Source: Siniperca chuatsi (taxonomy: Eukaryota; Chordata; Actinopteri; Centrarchiformes; Sinipercidae). From it: a stretch of 64,000 nucleotides of DNA. The stretch is from NCBI RefSeq assembly GCF_020085105.1, contig NC_058051.1, positions 18,981,455 to 19,045,454 on the forward strand, written 5' to 3'. Position numbers and translations under genes: made by a program. Under the pieces are notes generated by a model. That model saw nothing but the letters and a program-made list of their open reading frames with translations, was not told the origin of the DNA and searched no databases. Positions 12,901 to 24,456 of this stretch are shown here, piece after piece. How positions within the stretch are numbered: the first letter of the stretch is position 1; each line of letters opens with the position of its first letter.

Positions 12901-15900
12901 TTGTTGTGTCATTGTTGGGTCTCTAGCTGATGACAGCATCCCAGCTAAAATCCTGTCATACAACCGAGCCAACCGGGCAGTGGCTATCCTCTGTAACCAC
13001 CAGAGAGCTCCACCCAAAACATTTGAGAAGTCCATGCAAAACCTTCAGACCAAGGTAAACCCCTGTGTTCCACCTTTCTTCAGTTTTGTTGCCCCTCCAC
13101 AAGCAATGATGTCTTGGCATCATCTTGGTTGCCTTGGAGATTTTTTGTCATTGTAAAAGATAAAGATATTCCCTCTCTACGTGTTGCAGATTATCTACTT
13201 CACTCGGCGTGTGTTTGTTGTGATTGCAGATCGACGAGAAACAGAATCAACTGTCAGCAGCCAGGAAGCAGCTGAAGGCTGCCAAGGCTGATCACAAGGC
13301 TTCCCATGATGACAAAAGCAAAAAGTAAGAAAGCCTGAGCGCTGCTAACCAGTGCAAGAGGCTGTCACAGTTTTATTCATTACTTACTTACTTAAACTTC
13401 TTCGTCTGTGGGATGTAAGGCCACGAAGTTTTATCTGTACAGACTACTAAACATCAGATGAACAATACAGTATAATTCTTCCTCTCTTTGTGTCTCCCTG
13501 CGTCTATGCATCTCTGTCTTTGTCTTTCTCTGTATCTCTTTTTCTTTCTGTATCCATCTCCCTCTGTCTGTCCTTGTGTCTCTCTCAGGGCTGTGGAGGT
13601 GAAGCGTAAAGCTGTCCAGAGGATAGAGGAGCAGCTGATGAAGCTCCAGGTGCAGGCCACAGACAGAGAGGAGAACAAGCAGATTGCTCTGGGCACCTCC
13701 AAGCTCAACTACCTGGATCCACGCATATCTGTTGCATGGTATTTATGTGGCACAGCAAAAGCTGTTTACCTCTGTTTATCAGCTACTAACTATTATTTGA
13801 TTAAAGGTGTCATTACGGTAAAAAAAAAAAAAAACCTGTGACATTAAATGAGTAAACCACCTACTGTTTAATAGGCCGGCTTTCTCTGGGTGGGCGGGTG
13901 TGCGGGGTGCATATCTACCTTGATGACAGAAAGGCAGGAAATGCTCTTGCATTGTAGGAAAAGGAGTAGCACAAGCACAAAAGCTAACGGCTGCAGAAGG
14001 AAAATAAGAGGAAGAAAAGCGTGTGAGCGTGAGGAACAATGGGGTTTGTTTCTGAAAGCCAGGGAGCGTCCCCAAACAGCACTCTTTCCTCCATGTGGGA
14101 AGTCAATGAGGAGCTGTCTATGGCTGAATGGAGGGCCAGGCCACAGAGAAGGGGAATAGTGGTCCGCCCTCCCTAACCCATACCCCACAGCTATTTATGG
14201 AGAGCCTCCTCCTCAAGCACAATGGTTACAGGAATGCTCCATGTTTTGCCCGATTGTAAAGCGTAAGGGATGGGGTCCCCCCCTTTGTAGGGTGGTGCAT
14301 GGGAACCTGGTCTACACTTTTGTTGTATGTGTATGTATATGTGTAACAGAGATGAAAACATTGAATCAAATGGGGTTGATTGCTAGCTGACATATTATTC
14401 TGTCATGCAGAGAGTGTAGTAGGTTCAGACTATAAAGAGATTCGCTAGAACAATCTGTTCTTGCTAGCACAGTTGACTTGACTGTTGAGAAACCGCATAT
14501 AATTAGTTACGTAAGTCATTCTAAATAACAGCTACAACCTTTGCTTGAATTAAGAAGAGAAATTATCTTGTTTTCTGTTTAGTTAGCTACTAGCTAGCTA
14601 CTTAAGTTTGATTCACGTATACCAAATATGTTGAGTGTTTCTTATTCCCATAGTATAGTATCTACTAATTCTATTAAGTATATGCTATGCACTGGCATAA
14701 TTATGTACTATTTAGGGGGTTACTGTAAAATAATTTTACAAAATTAACAGGAAGTTAGTTTAACAAGAAACTGACAAGAAAACTATATAAATATTATTTA
14801 TTTTTATTTTTCAGAAAATATCACTTGTGTTTACATATATACAATTTATATTTAGATTATTCATTGGCAGTCCAACCTGAGCTGTTTCTTCACCACCCAG
14901 TGCCCAATACTTCCTTCTTGCCTCACATTATATTGTGGAACGGTAGTCTCTCTTAACACTGCACTCAACAGTCAAGTACAGCAAGTGTGACTCAAAAAAC
15001 TGAATTTGCATTTTAATCCAGAATCAGAACACAAGTGTGCCATAAAATTCTAACCATTATCACGCGGGATTCATGGGATCCCTTGATTTTCGATACATTT
15101 CTGAGCTTAAAATCTATGAAATGAAACATTAGTATTTGTTTGGTGTCCATCTTGGTCCATAACACTAGAGTGTAGCTGTGGAGTTCCTGCACTTCAAGTC
15201 ATAAAAGTCACTAGGAGTCACTGCCCCCCCCTCGAAAAAGCACAGGTGTTACTAATAGCATTAAGGATTGCTCCATTGTATTCAAGTGTCCCAGTAAGCC
15301 ATGACAGTGTGACCTTTTTACAGCAGACATTTTGGTATGTCATAACAGGAAAAGCACACGTATAATCAATAACATTGATAACGAGTGCATTCCATTTAGT
15401 TGAACTAGTTTCAGGGCCCTGTATTTGGCATGCTGGCTCACTGGCTTGGCTTACTGGGTCACTTAATGGAACTGAGCCATCGGTAATGACATTTGTTTCA
15501 CCTGTGCTTTTCCTGCTATGACAAGTCAAAATCTGCTGTGAAAAAGGTCTATAACAGGCACCTGTCATATGTGTGAATCAATGTATTAACATTACCACAA
15601 GTTCAGTATACTGTACACATGGGCTGTCTAAAGACACTGGATTGTAGAAGATATTATACTAATATAGTAATACATAGTGGACTCTTTCCCAGTTCAATAT
15701 AAAAAGTAAACAAGCAATGATCATTAATCAAGTCCCAACAACATTAATGCAATGCACATGAGCCCATAGTTTTAGATTTTCTGTTGACAACTGAGTCACT
15801 GTCTAGTCTTCTTCATGGGAATTTCCTATAATAGTAGTTCCTCTATATAATACAGACACAATAGTGGTGCAGTGGTGCAGCCAGTGAGTGGATGAGCCCA

Positions 15901-16046
15901 GTCATTTTTTGCCCTTAACTGGTCTATCTTCCCTCCACTCCAGGTGCAAGAAATGGGGCGTTCCCATTGAGAAGATCTACAACAAAACCCAGAGAGAGAA
16001 GTTCGCCTGGGCAATTGACATGGCTGACAAGGACTATGAGTTTTAA
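4269..16046 (+). CDS. top1: DNA topoisomerase I (type IB), complete, 21 coding exons
   Basis: Nuclear type IB topoisomerase: nicks one strand through a 3'-phosphotyrosine and relaxes supercoils during transcription and replication. Exons: 4269-4301, 4607-4631, 6278-6374, 7229-7361, 7747-7802, 7967-8071, 8180-8270, 8383-8468, 8608-8723, 8810-8931, 9053-9175, 9263-9450, 10489-10633, 10753-10896, 11195-11380, 11966-12034, 12167-12281, 12927-13054, 13230-13324, 13589-13738, 15944-16046. The product is 769 residues (human 765). It starts [11 protein letters not shown] like human, then a Lys/His/Asp/Glu-rich N-terminal domain (about 20-215), the conserved core ([10 protein letters not shown] to the [16 protein letters not shown] region), a coiled-coil linker, and the C-terminal domain. 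SKLNYLDPR carries the catalytic Tyr at residue 727 (human 723). Core motifs [17 protein letters not shown] and [12 protein letters not shown] are intact. The protein ends DYEF. Exon 2 (25 nt) encodes VNSGSKGS, unlike the human residues there. All splice sites are GT/AG and no frame break was found. Confidence 0.97.
4632..6277 (+). other. top1 intron 2, no gene
   Basis: The 5' part (about 4700-5060) is CpG-bearing and promoter-like; the rest is AT-rich with short TA runs near 5595 and 5643. No coding exon or RNA gene recognised. Confidence 0.6.
4700..5060 (+). promoter_or_regulatory. CpG-bearing segment at the 5' end of top1 intron 2, with two YY1-like motifs
   Basis: This stretch is richer in CpG than the surrounding intron. 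AAATGGCG at 4722-4729 and its reverse-oriented partner GCGCCATTTT at 4954-4963 both match the YY1 core. YY1 sites often lie just downstream of housekeeping start sites, so this may be part of the promoter or an internal start. Inference from motif and composition only. Confidence 0.35.
6925..7090 (+). repeat. Dispersed fish repeat, family A copy 1
   Basis: Shares a long block with 26810-27010: TTTTATTTAT, an AGTTATCTCA box, then CATATAGAGCAGGTCTAGAC and ACTCTTTATA. It lies in top1 intron 3. I recognise this as a common interspersed fish repeat but cannot name the superfamily with certainty. Confidence 0.65.
9451..10488 (+). other. top1 intron 12, no gene
   Basis: A 1.04 kb intron with a GT/GA microsatellite at 9935-9971. 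Nothing else supported. Confidence 0.6.
9935..9971 (+). repeat. Compound (GT)n(GA)n microsatellite
   Basis: Six GT units run directly into about a dozen GA units in top1 intron 12. Confidence 0.9.
10733..10749 (+). repeat. (GT)n tract abutting the top1 exon 14 splice acceptor
   Basis: A run of GT dinucleotides ends one base before the AG at 10751-10752 that opens exon 14 at 10753, taking the place of a normal pyrimidine tract. Confidence 0.9.
11381..11965 (+). other. top1 intron 15, no gene
   Basis: 585 bases of ordinary intron with CA-rich patches near 11650. No other feature. Confidence 0.6.
12282..12926 (+). other. top1 intron 17, no gene
   Basis: 645 bases, strongly AT-rich. Nothing supported. 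Confidence 0.6.
13739..15943 (+). other. top1 intron 20, the longest in the gene, with a GC-richer patch and a palindromic repeat
   Basis: A 2.2 kb intron between the exon holding the catalytic Tyr and the last exon. About 13870-14300 is GC-richer than its surroundings; 15240-15566 is a palindromic repeat. No exon, RNA gene or convincing antisense ORF was found. Confidence 0.6.
15240..15566. repeat. Palindromic dispersed repeat (MITE-like), arms 15311-15358 and 15503-15549
   Basis: The left arm (15311-15358, beginning GACCTTTTTACAGCAG and ending AAAGCACA) is the near-perfect reverse complement of 15503-15549 (beginning TGTGCTTTTCCTGC). The outer flanks CACAGGTG and CACCTGT are also inverted. 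A further piece, GGCTTACTGGG, recurs in inverted form inside. The whole fits a non-autonomous element or two copies inserted head to head. A 116-codon minus-strand ORF over it is incidental. Confidence 0.75.
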
Positions 16047-17150
16047 ACACACTTAATGTTTTAACTTTTCTACCCATGCCTTTCTTTGATTGTAAAGATG
16101 GTTTGTAGCTGATGTCAAATGATTCCACTGTGTGGTTAATGCAGGGCTGTGAAGGAGGAAGAAGACTTTGAGCTGTGACCACAGTTTCATACTTGTGCTG
16201 TATATATGGATTGGTTGTGAATATAGGAAAATAACTCTTGAACCATTTGTCCAAGCTGCCAAAGGGCATCTCTCTTAAAAAAAATCACAGTAGTGTGTAT
16301 GTAGCTGCAGCTATCTGCCTATGATCAATCAACTATGAACACATTAGTATTATCTTTTGTCAGACATGACCGTACTGAAATTCGTAAGCCATCAGACTGA
16401 TTGAGAAATTCTATATTCTCATAGAATAATGAATTAATACATGTTTGTGTGGGAGACTGTGAGGAACAACATGGGAGATAATAGGATGAATTTCAATTTG
16501 TGGAATTTTAGTGTGAAAGATTGGTACAATAAAATGAGCCTGACAGACTGATGACCGTGTGAAGAATAGAAACCCTAGCACTATGCTCACATAATTATTA
16601 GCACACCGAATGTCATCTTTTTTTTCCATTTAGTTTGATTTTGCAGTTTATTTCAGGGATGTACATATTTTTGTCATTTTTCAGTAACTGATTCAGTGTT
16701 TTATAAAATGTGTGCTGTATGCATTGTCAACAAAAAGCTCTTCATTGCTCATATGCAACTCGTGTGGGTCTGTTTCCACAGTTTTGCAATGAACAAGACG
16801 TAATATTCCTCTTGGTTACTTGAAACAGCTGAAGTACTGCATAATGGTTGGTGTGTCAGAGCTGAAAGAGACTGTTCCTTCAGACAGATGGTTTCTAAGA
16901 GGGATGTGGATTTTGCCAAAAAAATTATCACAGAAGTCTATCATTGTAGTGTGCTGTTTTTTTGTATTGCTGTGATTAAGCAGAAAGTGTCCTCTTTGAA
17001 TTAATTTCTAAATGTGAATGGATATTTTAACTTTTGTCATTAATTATTTCTTGCTATTTGATCATTTATCACACAACTCCTGATTGGTTTAATGCTTATT
17101 GTTTTGAGCTTTGTAGTTTTCAGAATAAAACATCAACCTTGTCGTTTTTG
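16047..17150 (+). other. top1: top1 3' untranslated region
   Basis: About 1.1 kb of AT-rich sequence after the TAA, ending after AATAAA at 17124-17129. The length is similar to that of mammalian TOP1 3' UTRs. No conserved element identified by eye. Confidence 0.7.
17124..17129 (+). terminator. top1: Poly(A) signal AATAAA, top1
   Basis: Canonical hexamer followed by a T/G-rich stretch (17135-17170), the usual downstream element, 1.08 kb after the stop. Confidence 0.75.
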
Positions 17151-18599
17151 TCCTCGCTTTGTCCTTTTTTAAAAAACTTAAATATGTGTGAAAAAGGGAT
17201 TTAAACAACAAGCTGAATCCCTGAGTATACAAAGAGAAACATAATCCTGTCAGTGATGTAATCAATAGCAATCAGTCAAGTCAGGGGTCATAGTCCAGTT
17301 CCCAATGATATGTCTCAAAAACAATTCATTTCTCAATATTATTTTCTATTTTCACTTATATTTCATCATTTATATGGATAAATGATCAAAGTTATCGTTT
17401 TGCAGGTGAGACGAAAAGTGCAGCAATTTAATAATTATGAGAATTAAACCAATTATGAGAACTAAACCAACCCATTGTAGTAAGGTGCAGTATTAGTTAC
17501 AGGAGGAATAAGTAGTTATAAGCAAGTTGTAACTTGACAAATTGCCATGGTCACAGGTTATGTGGAGGAGACAGCTACTCATGAAGTACAGTATAAGCAG
17601 AGGGTCTGCTTCTTTAAGAGGCCGATAACAGGCGCTCCTACTTGAAGGATGAGCTACGTCAAGCTACGGCAGAGAAACGCATGATTACCGGAAGTAGGTT
17701 AATTTTGTCCAAATAAATGCATGAAGGTGTTCGCTATTTCATATTCTCCTAGTGCAATGTACAGTGGAGGTGGGATATCAGAACACACAACGCAAAAGTA
17801 CTTTGAAGTAGCTAGCAGTTACAGAGGCAAGACAGAGCTAAATTAAAATTAAAGATTGAATAAGGCAATTGGTAGAGCTTCAGAGATGCCAAAAAATGTA
17901 TCAACAGAAATAAATCAACGTCTTTGTGTTGTGAGTTTCGTAAATAATGTATTTATGGCAGGGCTTCCACTCATAAACGGCTTGTATGTAAGGACAAAGT
18001 AAAAACCCTATAACATAAAGGAGCAGGAAACCTGAAAAGGAGATATGATCTGTCAAATCTGTACATCTGGATCTGGGTTTACTTTTGGATAAAAGTAAAA
18101 GACACCTTCAATACCTGTTGTCTCATTAGGTCTGATGATGGTATCAACAAATGAATATCAAGCTGTTTACAGCTCCAGATGCGTACTTGAATGTCACCAC
18201 TGCTGTCCTCATGACGCTGCTTTAGCTCAGTTGAAATATGACCATAATAATGTAACTGATTACTTTATTTACATGCACATTTTAAAAATACAATATGATA
18301 GATACTTATTCATCCTGTCATCTTTTTTGAGTCAAGGAATGATGCACTTTGTGAAATGGGTTGAAATCCTAATGGTACACTGGAAAATTAGTAACAGAAA
18401 AAGGCTGTGTTTCAAATGTAGAGTTTTTTTTACAATGTTTTTCTTTACAATGTTGACAGCAAATTAATTTGACTCTAATGTAATCGACAATGCAAATGTA
18501 AAAATCATAATTACATAAAGGGTACAAAGTGGGGCTCAAACTAAAATATTAAAACCCTACCCAGTGTCCCTAATGTGCATCCTCCAAAACAGTGTAACA
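17151..18599. other. top1-plcg1 intergenic region, no gene
   Basis: AT-rich except for a locally CpG-bearing patch at about 17610-17700 that includes an ACCGGAAGT ETS/GABPA-type site at 17687-17695. No ORF or RNA gene is supported. Confidence 0.5.
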
Positions 18600-18972
18600 A
18601 GTTCCTTGACACGACTTTTATTGTGGAACCCCGTAGCGGAAGTCTGGTTTTTGACTGTGTTGATGGTGCTGGTGGTGGCTGGGGGGAGAAGGGCCTACAC
18701 TGGCTGTGTCTGAGAGCAGACAAACTTGCGTAGTCTTGCCACGGTTCTCGCTGTGTGCCTGCCTCTCTCTGTGAACGTCCGGAGGAGAGAAGAGGAAACG
18801 GGAATTGTTGTCGTCGGGACTGCAGCGCCTTTCCAGGGCCTAGCGATGATTTAATCACGGAAAACCGGGGTGTGGGGGTAAAAGGAGAAGGAGAAAGACG
18901 ACGGGAGCGCGAGAGGAGAGAGAGGAGCAGCCTCAGCCGATAGAGATGTGCGGTCGGGCCGAGATTGCGGCG
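18600..18972 (+). promoter_or_regulatory. plcg1: plcg1 CpG-rich promoter and non-coding first exon
   Basis: GC/CpG-rich compared with the flanks, purine-rich towards the end, and closed by a consensus donor at 18973 (GCG|GTAGGT). An ETS-type CGGAAGT lies at 18637-18643. The start site is not visible; the exon probably covers part of 18650-18972. It is expected to splice to 20259, after a good TGCTGTAG acceptor, with 71 further 5' UTR bases before the ATG at 20330. CpG richness continues to about 19110 in intron 1. Confidence 0.6.
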
Positions 18973-20258
18973 GTAGGTACAGCACAGCAGTCCCTGCGAC
19001 GTGCTGTTTTCCAGTTGTTTTTTCTCCGCACAGTAAGGCGAAAAGAGAGGGGGAGAGACGGGCAGAATAGCTACTGCTACCTGGGCTTTTTCCGTGGTGA
19101 AAACAGCCGTGATTCTTCCTTTTGGCCCAGCGATATGCTAGCACACACCGGCCCCGTTTCCACGCTGTGAATAGCCAGACGTTTCTTGTTGTCCCACTCT
19201 GCTGCCATTCGCCACCAGTCCTATTCCCAACAATGTTATGCCTCTTTTATCCAGAAGGAAACTTTGTTTTCCTCTGGGACGGACTGCAGCAGGTTACAGG
19301 CCTGTTGGTAGTTTTAAAAATCAGTTTAAATGAGCTGCTAGATTAAAAGTAAAATCGTGTCGGTGAGAAAGTTATCTGGCGTGATTATCTTAATCAGCAC
19401 GTTTTCTAGCCAGACGGGTTGCAGCTGTCATTTATTTACATCAATGTTAATGATAAATCTTATTACTGTTACTGTTTGGATTTAACTGTGTTTCAGTGGT
19501 AGCTTATTCAATACTGAGACTAACATTACCCATGTAGAAAAATCAATAAAATCACATATTTTATTAAATGTTAAAATGGAATGCTTTGTATGCCAAACTA
19601 CATACGTGTCTATTTTTACATGATTATGACCATTTTTAAAAATGGATTTAATAGAACATAGCTACATTATTTATTATGTAGGCTATATGCTGTTTTACTA
19701 CCTCATTATGTACTTATACTGTAGGTTTTATGACATATGTTTAGTCATGTACAAAACATGAGTCCATATTAATGTAAAACTAAATATTCAAAGTTTGCAT
19801 GTTCATATACAAAACAGACTTTTTGCCATTGTGTGTTATTAATGACATTATTTTATCCCAGGTAGCATTCTGGAATTTGTGTAAAATGTCACTATTTATT
19901 GTCAGAAATGCATCTGTAAGATCAAGTAGTCTGAACACTAAAAAAGGATTTTGGTTAAATGTAAAGTTATAAATGGGCATATTTCTGGCTTTTAGAAAAT
20001 ACTGAAAACAGTATTAAAAATACAAAAATGTGTTTTTAAACAGGACTGTGAGAGTAAGATATTTTGGATACAGAAAAATCTATTTCTGCATGTAAATACA
20101 CATGACATGCATATGTACGGTAAAGTTTTATTTAAAACATGTGTCTCCTGACAGCATCAACTCTTCACTGCCGTTTAATGTGTGTACAGCACCGACACAC
20201 TAGAAGTCACCGGGGAATTGTTGTTTCATGGGTTTCCCCTTCTCTTCTCCTGCTGTAG
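18973..20258 (+). other. plcg1 intron 1, no gene
   Basis: The first 150 bases continue the CpG-rich promoter region; the rest is AT-rich. Nothing else seen. Confidence 0.55.
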
Positions 20259-20329
20259 GTATCCCTGTCTAGGCCTGGACTGAGCAGATTGTTCTGAGAG
20301 GAAACTGACAACAAACAGGGGAAGTGAAC

Positions 20330-23300
20330 ATGGCTGGGACCTCGGGCTTCTTTTCCAACGGACCTGTTCCGTGGATGGACAACGACACAGAGATGAACAA
20401 CCTGTACCGAGACTTGGAGCTAGGAACAGTACTGACGCTGTTTTATTCTAAGAAGTCCCAGCGGCCAGAGAGACGGACATTTCAAGTCAAGCTGGAGACC
20501 AGGACTATTATCTGGACTCGGGGCACAGATAAAATAGAAGGAGAGAGTGAGTAGCGTGCAGACACAAACACAAACATATACACAAACAAAGCACTGTAAA
20601 TGTGAAGGGATCCATGCCAGAACTGGTTGGTTTACATACATTCAGAAATATGAAAAGTACAGTGTACAAAAGACTTGGTAAGAGCGCATTACATGATGAC
20701 GATATTGTGAAAAGCTGGTGAATGATGTCAGTTAGGATTGAAGAAGTCACTTCCAAGATCCTTTTGGATCCTAAAGAATGTAAGTTGCAGGGCTCAGTGA
20801 AACTTTTTTCTAAATGCATTAATATTGGAAATGTGATGATATTTAGGTGGAAAATTGGTGCTTTCAGAAGATATTTACACGCAAGAAAAGTTTGGGGGGG
20901 GGATTGGTTATGTGGAAATGAAAGTGAAACAGGAGGCATTAATTGTTCATTCTGCACAGACAAAACAGTCTTAATAACAGCACAGGTTGTATTGCGTAAC
21001 TGTGATGCTGCCTCCAAAACAGGGAAAGACAACATTCAAGCTGTATAACAATATTACTAAAAAATAATTCCCAGTCGCATCTCTCTATCAATATGACACC
21101 TTTTTTCAGCTCTGATTAGTTCCTGAAAGTTGCTATTCTGTCCTGCTAAAATTGATAGATTTAGTTTGTTCCTGTGTTGTTGTTGTTCGTCATTCAGAGA
21201 CTTGAGTTAGAAGTCCAATTATTTATTTTACTTTGTAGCATTATTAAAAAAAAATTGACAGAGCAGGTGTGAGTCTTGTTTAAATGGTGCATATTGATGG
21301 TAACACCTGTAAATCACATCTCAGATACAAATCCAGGGTCGACAACAAGAAGAAAGTACCATTCCTGGAACTGGAACTCTTCTTTTGTTGAATTAATAAG
21401 AATATACTGTAGTTTACCAGGAAGCTGACATTCAAGTTAATCTTTAACAAAACAGCGTGTCTAACTGAGGCCACGCAGTTCTTCAATGAGTTGTTAAGTC
21501 GTCTGTCTCTTGGGTAGCAGGATGCCTTGTGCACAGTTGCACTCTGCTCCAGAAGCAGCAAAAAGAGCACACAAAAAAGATAGGCTTTTTTTTTTTTTTT
21601 TTTTTTTTACACAACAGTATCCTCTTTTCTGCGACGAAGGGTTTTATACGCACATGAGCTCATAGTTGCTATTTGATACTCCTGGAGAGGTGAAATTGGC
21701 CTAGGCGGCTCATTAATGTACAGAAATAGAATATGAGGATTTTTACAGGAAGTGTGTGATCATTTGGGAACAATTTGGCCCGCTGTTTTTACCCTTTATC
21801 AATGGCAGTAAAAGAATGATGCCCATTAACTGTGGAAACAGCACTCTAGTCTGTTGCTAAATATAAAATGCTGAGAAGCGTACCTTTTTTTGTCCCTTGA
21901 AGTATTTTTTGCACATTTTCTATAAAGATGCTTGTTTCATGAACATGAAGTTGGCCTATCTTGCCCGCCAAATAACTGGAAGCAGATATTTGTTGTGGCT
22001 CACATTATAATCTAATGCAATAAGATTTAGGTCAGGCCTGACAAAGCAGGATGTGATCTTGCAGAAGAAATGGTGGTAACCTGGCTGGTTAGAGGTGTAG
22101 GCAAGGCATAGCATAAATGTAAAGGTTTGGATACCTGACATGTACAATCACAGCCTTTTCAACTAATAAAGTTTGCCCAAACATGACATTCGGCTGTGTA
22201 TGAGTGTATAGTTTGTTTTGTTACTGGAGAGACTGTTGCGAAACATCACATATCGTATCATACAAATCATATATAGAGCTTCTGGTTCCTGAGTATGTTA
22301 TTGATAACAAAGCAACATAAGCATGAATCAGAATCAAATTTGACTGCGACACATAATTTTGCTACATTATCATCCTGACAGAGCAACTCAGATATTAAAG
22401 TGAGTTAACTGATGCGCTTACACACATCCTTTACTGAAGGAGCCAGGTGTAGGTTTTAATGAATGAGCTTCCACGTGTGTTTTTACACTCTCAAGCTGTA
22501 ATTTAACTTTGGTGCCCTGGTAGAGAAAGCTCTCATCTCGGTTGCTGGAGCCCACCACAGTGTCTGATCCTCTCATGTTTACAAGCTTTCCTCAAAAGCA
22601 CTGAAGTAGGGGACTTTAGGATGCAGGTTTTTGTATTTCAAGCAAAAACTACAGGATATAATTTCACTGGTTAGCACTGGATATGACAACACATTCCGTG
22701 AGATGATAGAAAATTGACAACCAGTAGAAACTTATCTGTACTGTGTCCACCAAGGTAGCTATCTCTTTATTGTCTCTAGCTTCTATTAGGCCATGGGCAA
22801 TGTTGCAGATCAATAAGCAGGACTGCTTTATGGTGATATTGGTGTTCACAGCAGTTTTACATCAATGTAATGACGTGCCTTTAAGTACCTTTGCTCAATT
22901 GAATTTCCAGAAATTATACTATCACTAGCGCTAGACCGATAAATCAGCCAGGGTGATATATTGGCGACGGGGTCCAAAATTAGCACTCGCCAAATGCAAG
23001 TAAAAATCCACTTGGGCGAATAAAATAAATTAGGTCAGCCTCCATTGGTGGGTTGCTGAAATAGGACTACTTCACTACAAGTCTCATCACTACAACTTAT
23101 AAGTTGATTGACCACATTTTGTTTTGCATCGACTCTGCACACTGGTGGCGGCATGCAACGTATAATCGTCGATTGTATCGCAATTCTTTGATTGACCCTC
23201 GCTGTCCACCAGTGGTACTGGTAATCGAGCTGGGTACCACAGAGTAGAATTTCGTGCTAACCGCAAAGAGAGTCTGCAAGTATGTGGCGGCACATTGCAG

Positions 23301-24418
23301 TAGATTAACCTAAAAGGAAAAATGAAGAGCACGGTGGAAGTACGGTTAAAAGAAAATGTACAGAGAAGTCGCGCTTCACAGATAAGAGGATGAGGAGAGA
23401 TGGGCTCTTTTATGACGGCAATGCCAGTACAGTGAGCTGCAGCGTTTGCCACAGGTACTCGACAAAGGACCTGCTTATTTGTGGTCCGAACTCATTGTAT
23501 GAATATAGAATTCACAAAAACTCAAAAGCCCACATTAGCCGTGTCAAGACAACAGCTGCAACATTACCCACTGCAATGACTGTTTGTTTGGGCGTGTGTG
23601 AGAGATGATGTAATAACAATTAACATTTTAGAATAAAAGTTGAGTCTCCTTACAACAGCATCTAAAATTTTCATTAATATAGTTACCTTTTAAAAAGGTC
23701 AGTCGATAGGTAATTAGTAATTACACTGTTTTTAATGACATATCTTGTGCAGTTTTATGGCCGGTTGAAAAATATTTTGGACGGTAATTTTTTTCAGTTT
23801 ACCAGCCATTGGCAGATAGATCAAAAAGACCAAACATTTTGGACAGTGTTGGCCGATATTAGCTTATTGCATATATATATTGGTATCGGGGTATATGTGG
23901 GCCGATAAGTAAGAAGAAACTGTAGTACAGCTGCATGATATCGGAAAAACTCATATTATGATTATTTTGACAGATATTACAATTGTGATATGATTCACAG
24001 CTATTAAAATCATGATGATGTGACATTTGTTGGGGTCTATACCAAACAAACATGTTTTCTTACATCTGGAGAACAAGATTTGTAGGCCAGGGCATCTCTG
24101 CAGCACCAAAGTATTTCATTATAATGCTGTTTTGTCACAAATTTGACCTTAATCAAAATATTGCAGCTTTAGCGATTTGCATCTTGCACTTGGCCATATT
24201 GCGATTTCAATAATATTGCGGTTATTGTGCAACCCTAATTTGAGGTATTTTAGAAACAATGTCACCATTACATTGTTCCTCCACCCAAGAGCACTGACAA
24301 GTTTATTTTTACACTGTGAAAAGTCCCACTTAGTATGTATCTTGGTAACAATTCTTAAAAAACAAATCTCAGGGATCCATATCAAGATTGTTGTTTATGA
24401 TATGTGTTTATGTTTAAA

Positions 24419-24456
<38 letters not shown>

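Noticed and set aside
13055..13229. ATGATGT in top1 intron 18 as a box C/D snoRNA
   Set aside because: The C box is imperfect and no D box (CTGA) with terminal pairing stem was found at the right spacing.
15218..15568. 116-codon minus-strand ORF in top1 intron 20
   Set aside because: It coincides with a palindromic repeat, has no recognised domain, and lacks splice or promoter context.
20508..21035. 175-codon minus-strand ORF overlapping the plcg1 first coding exon
   Set aside because: Part lies opposite real plcg1 coding sequence; the rest is low-complexity intron translation with no domain.
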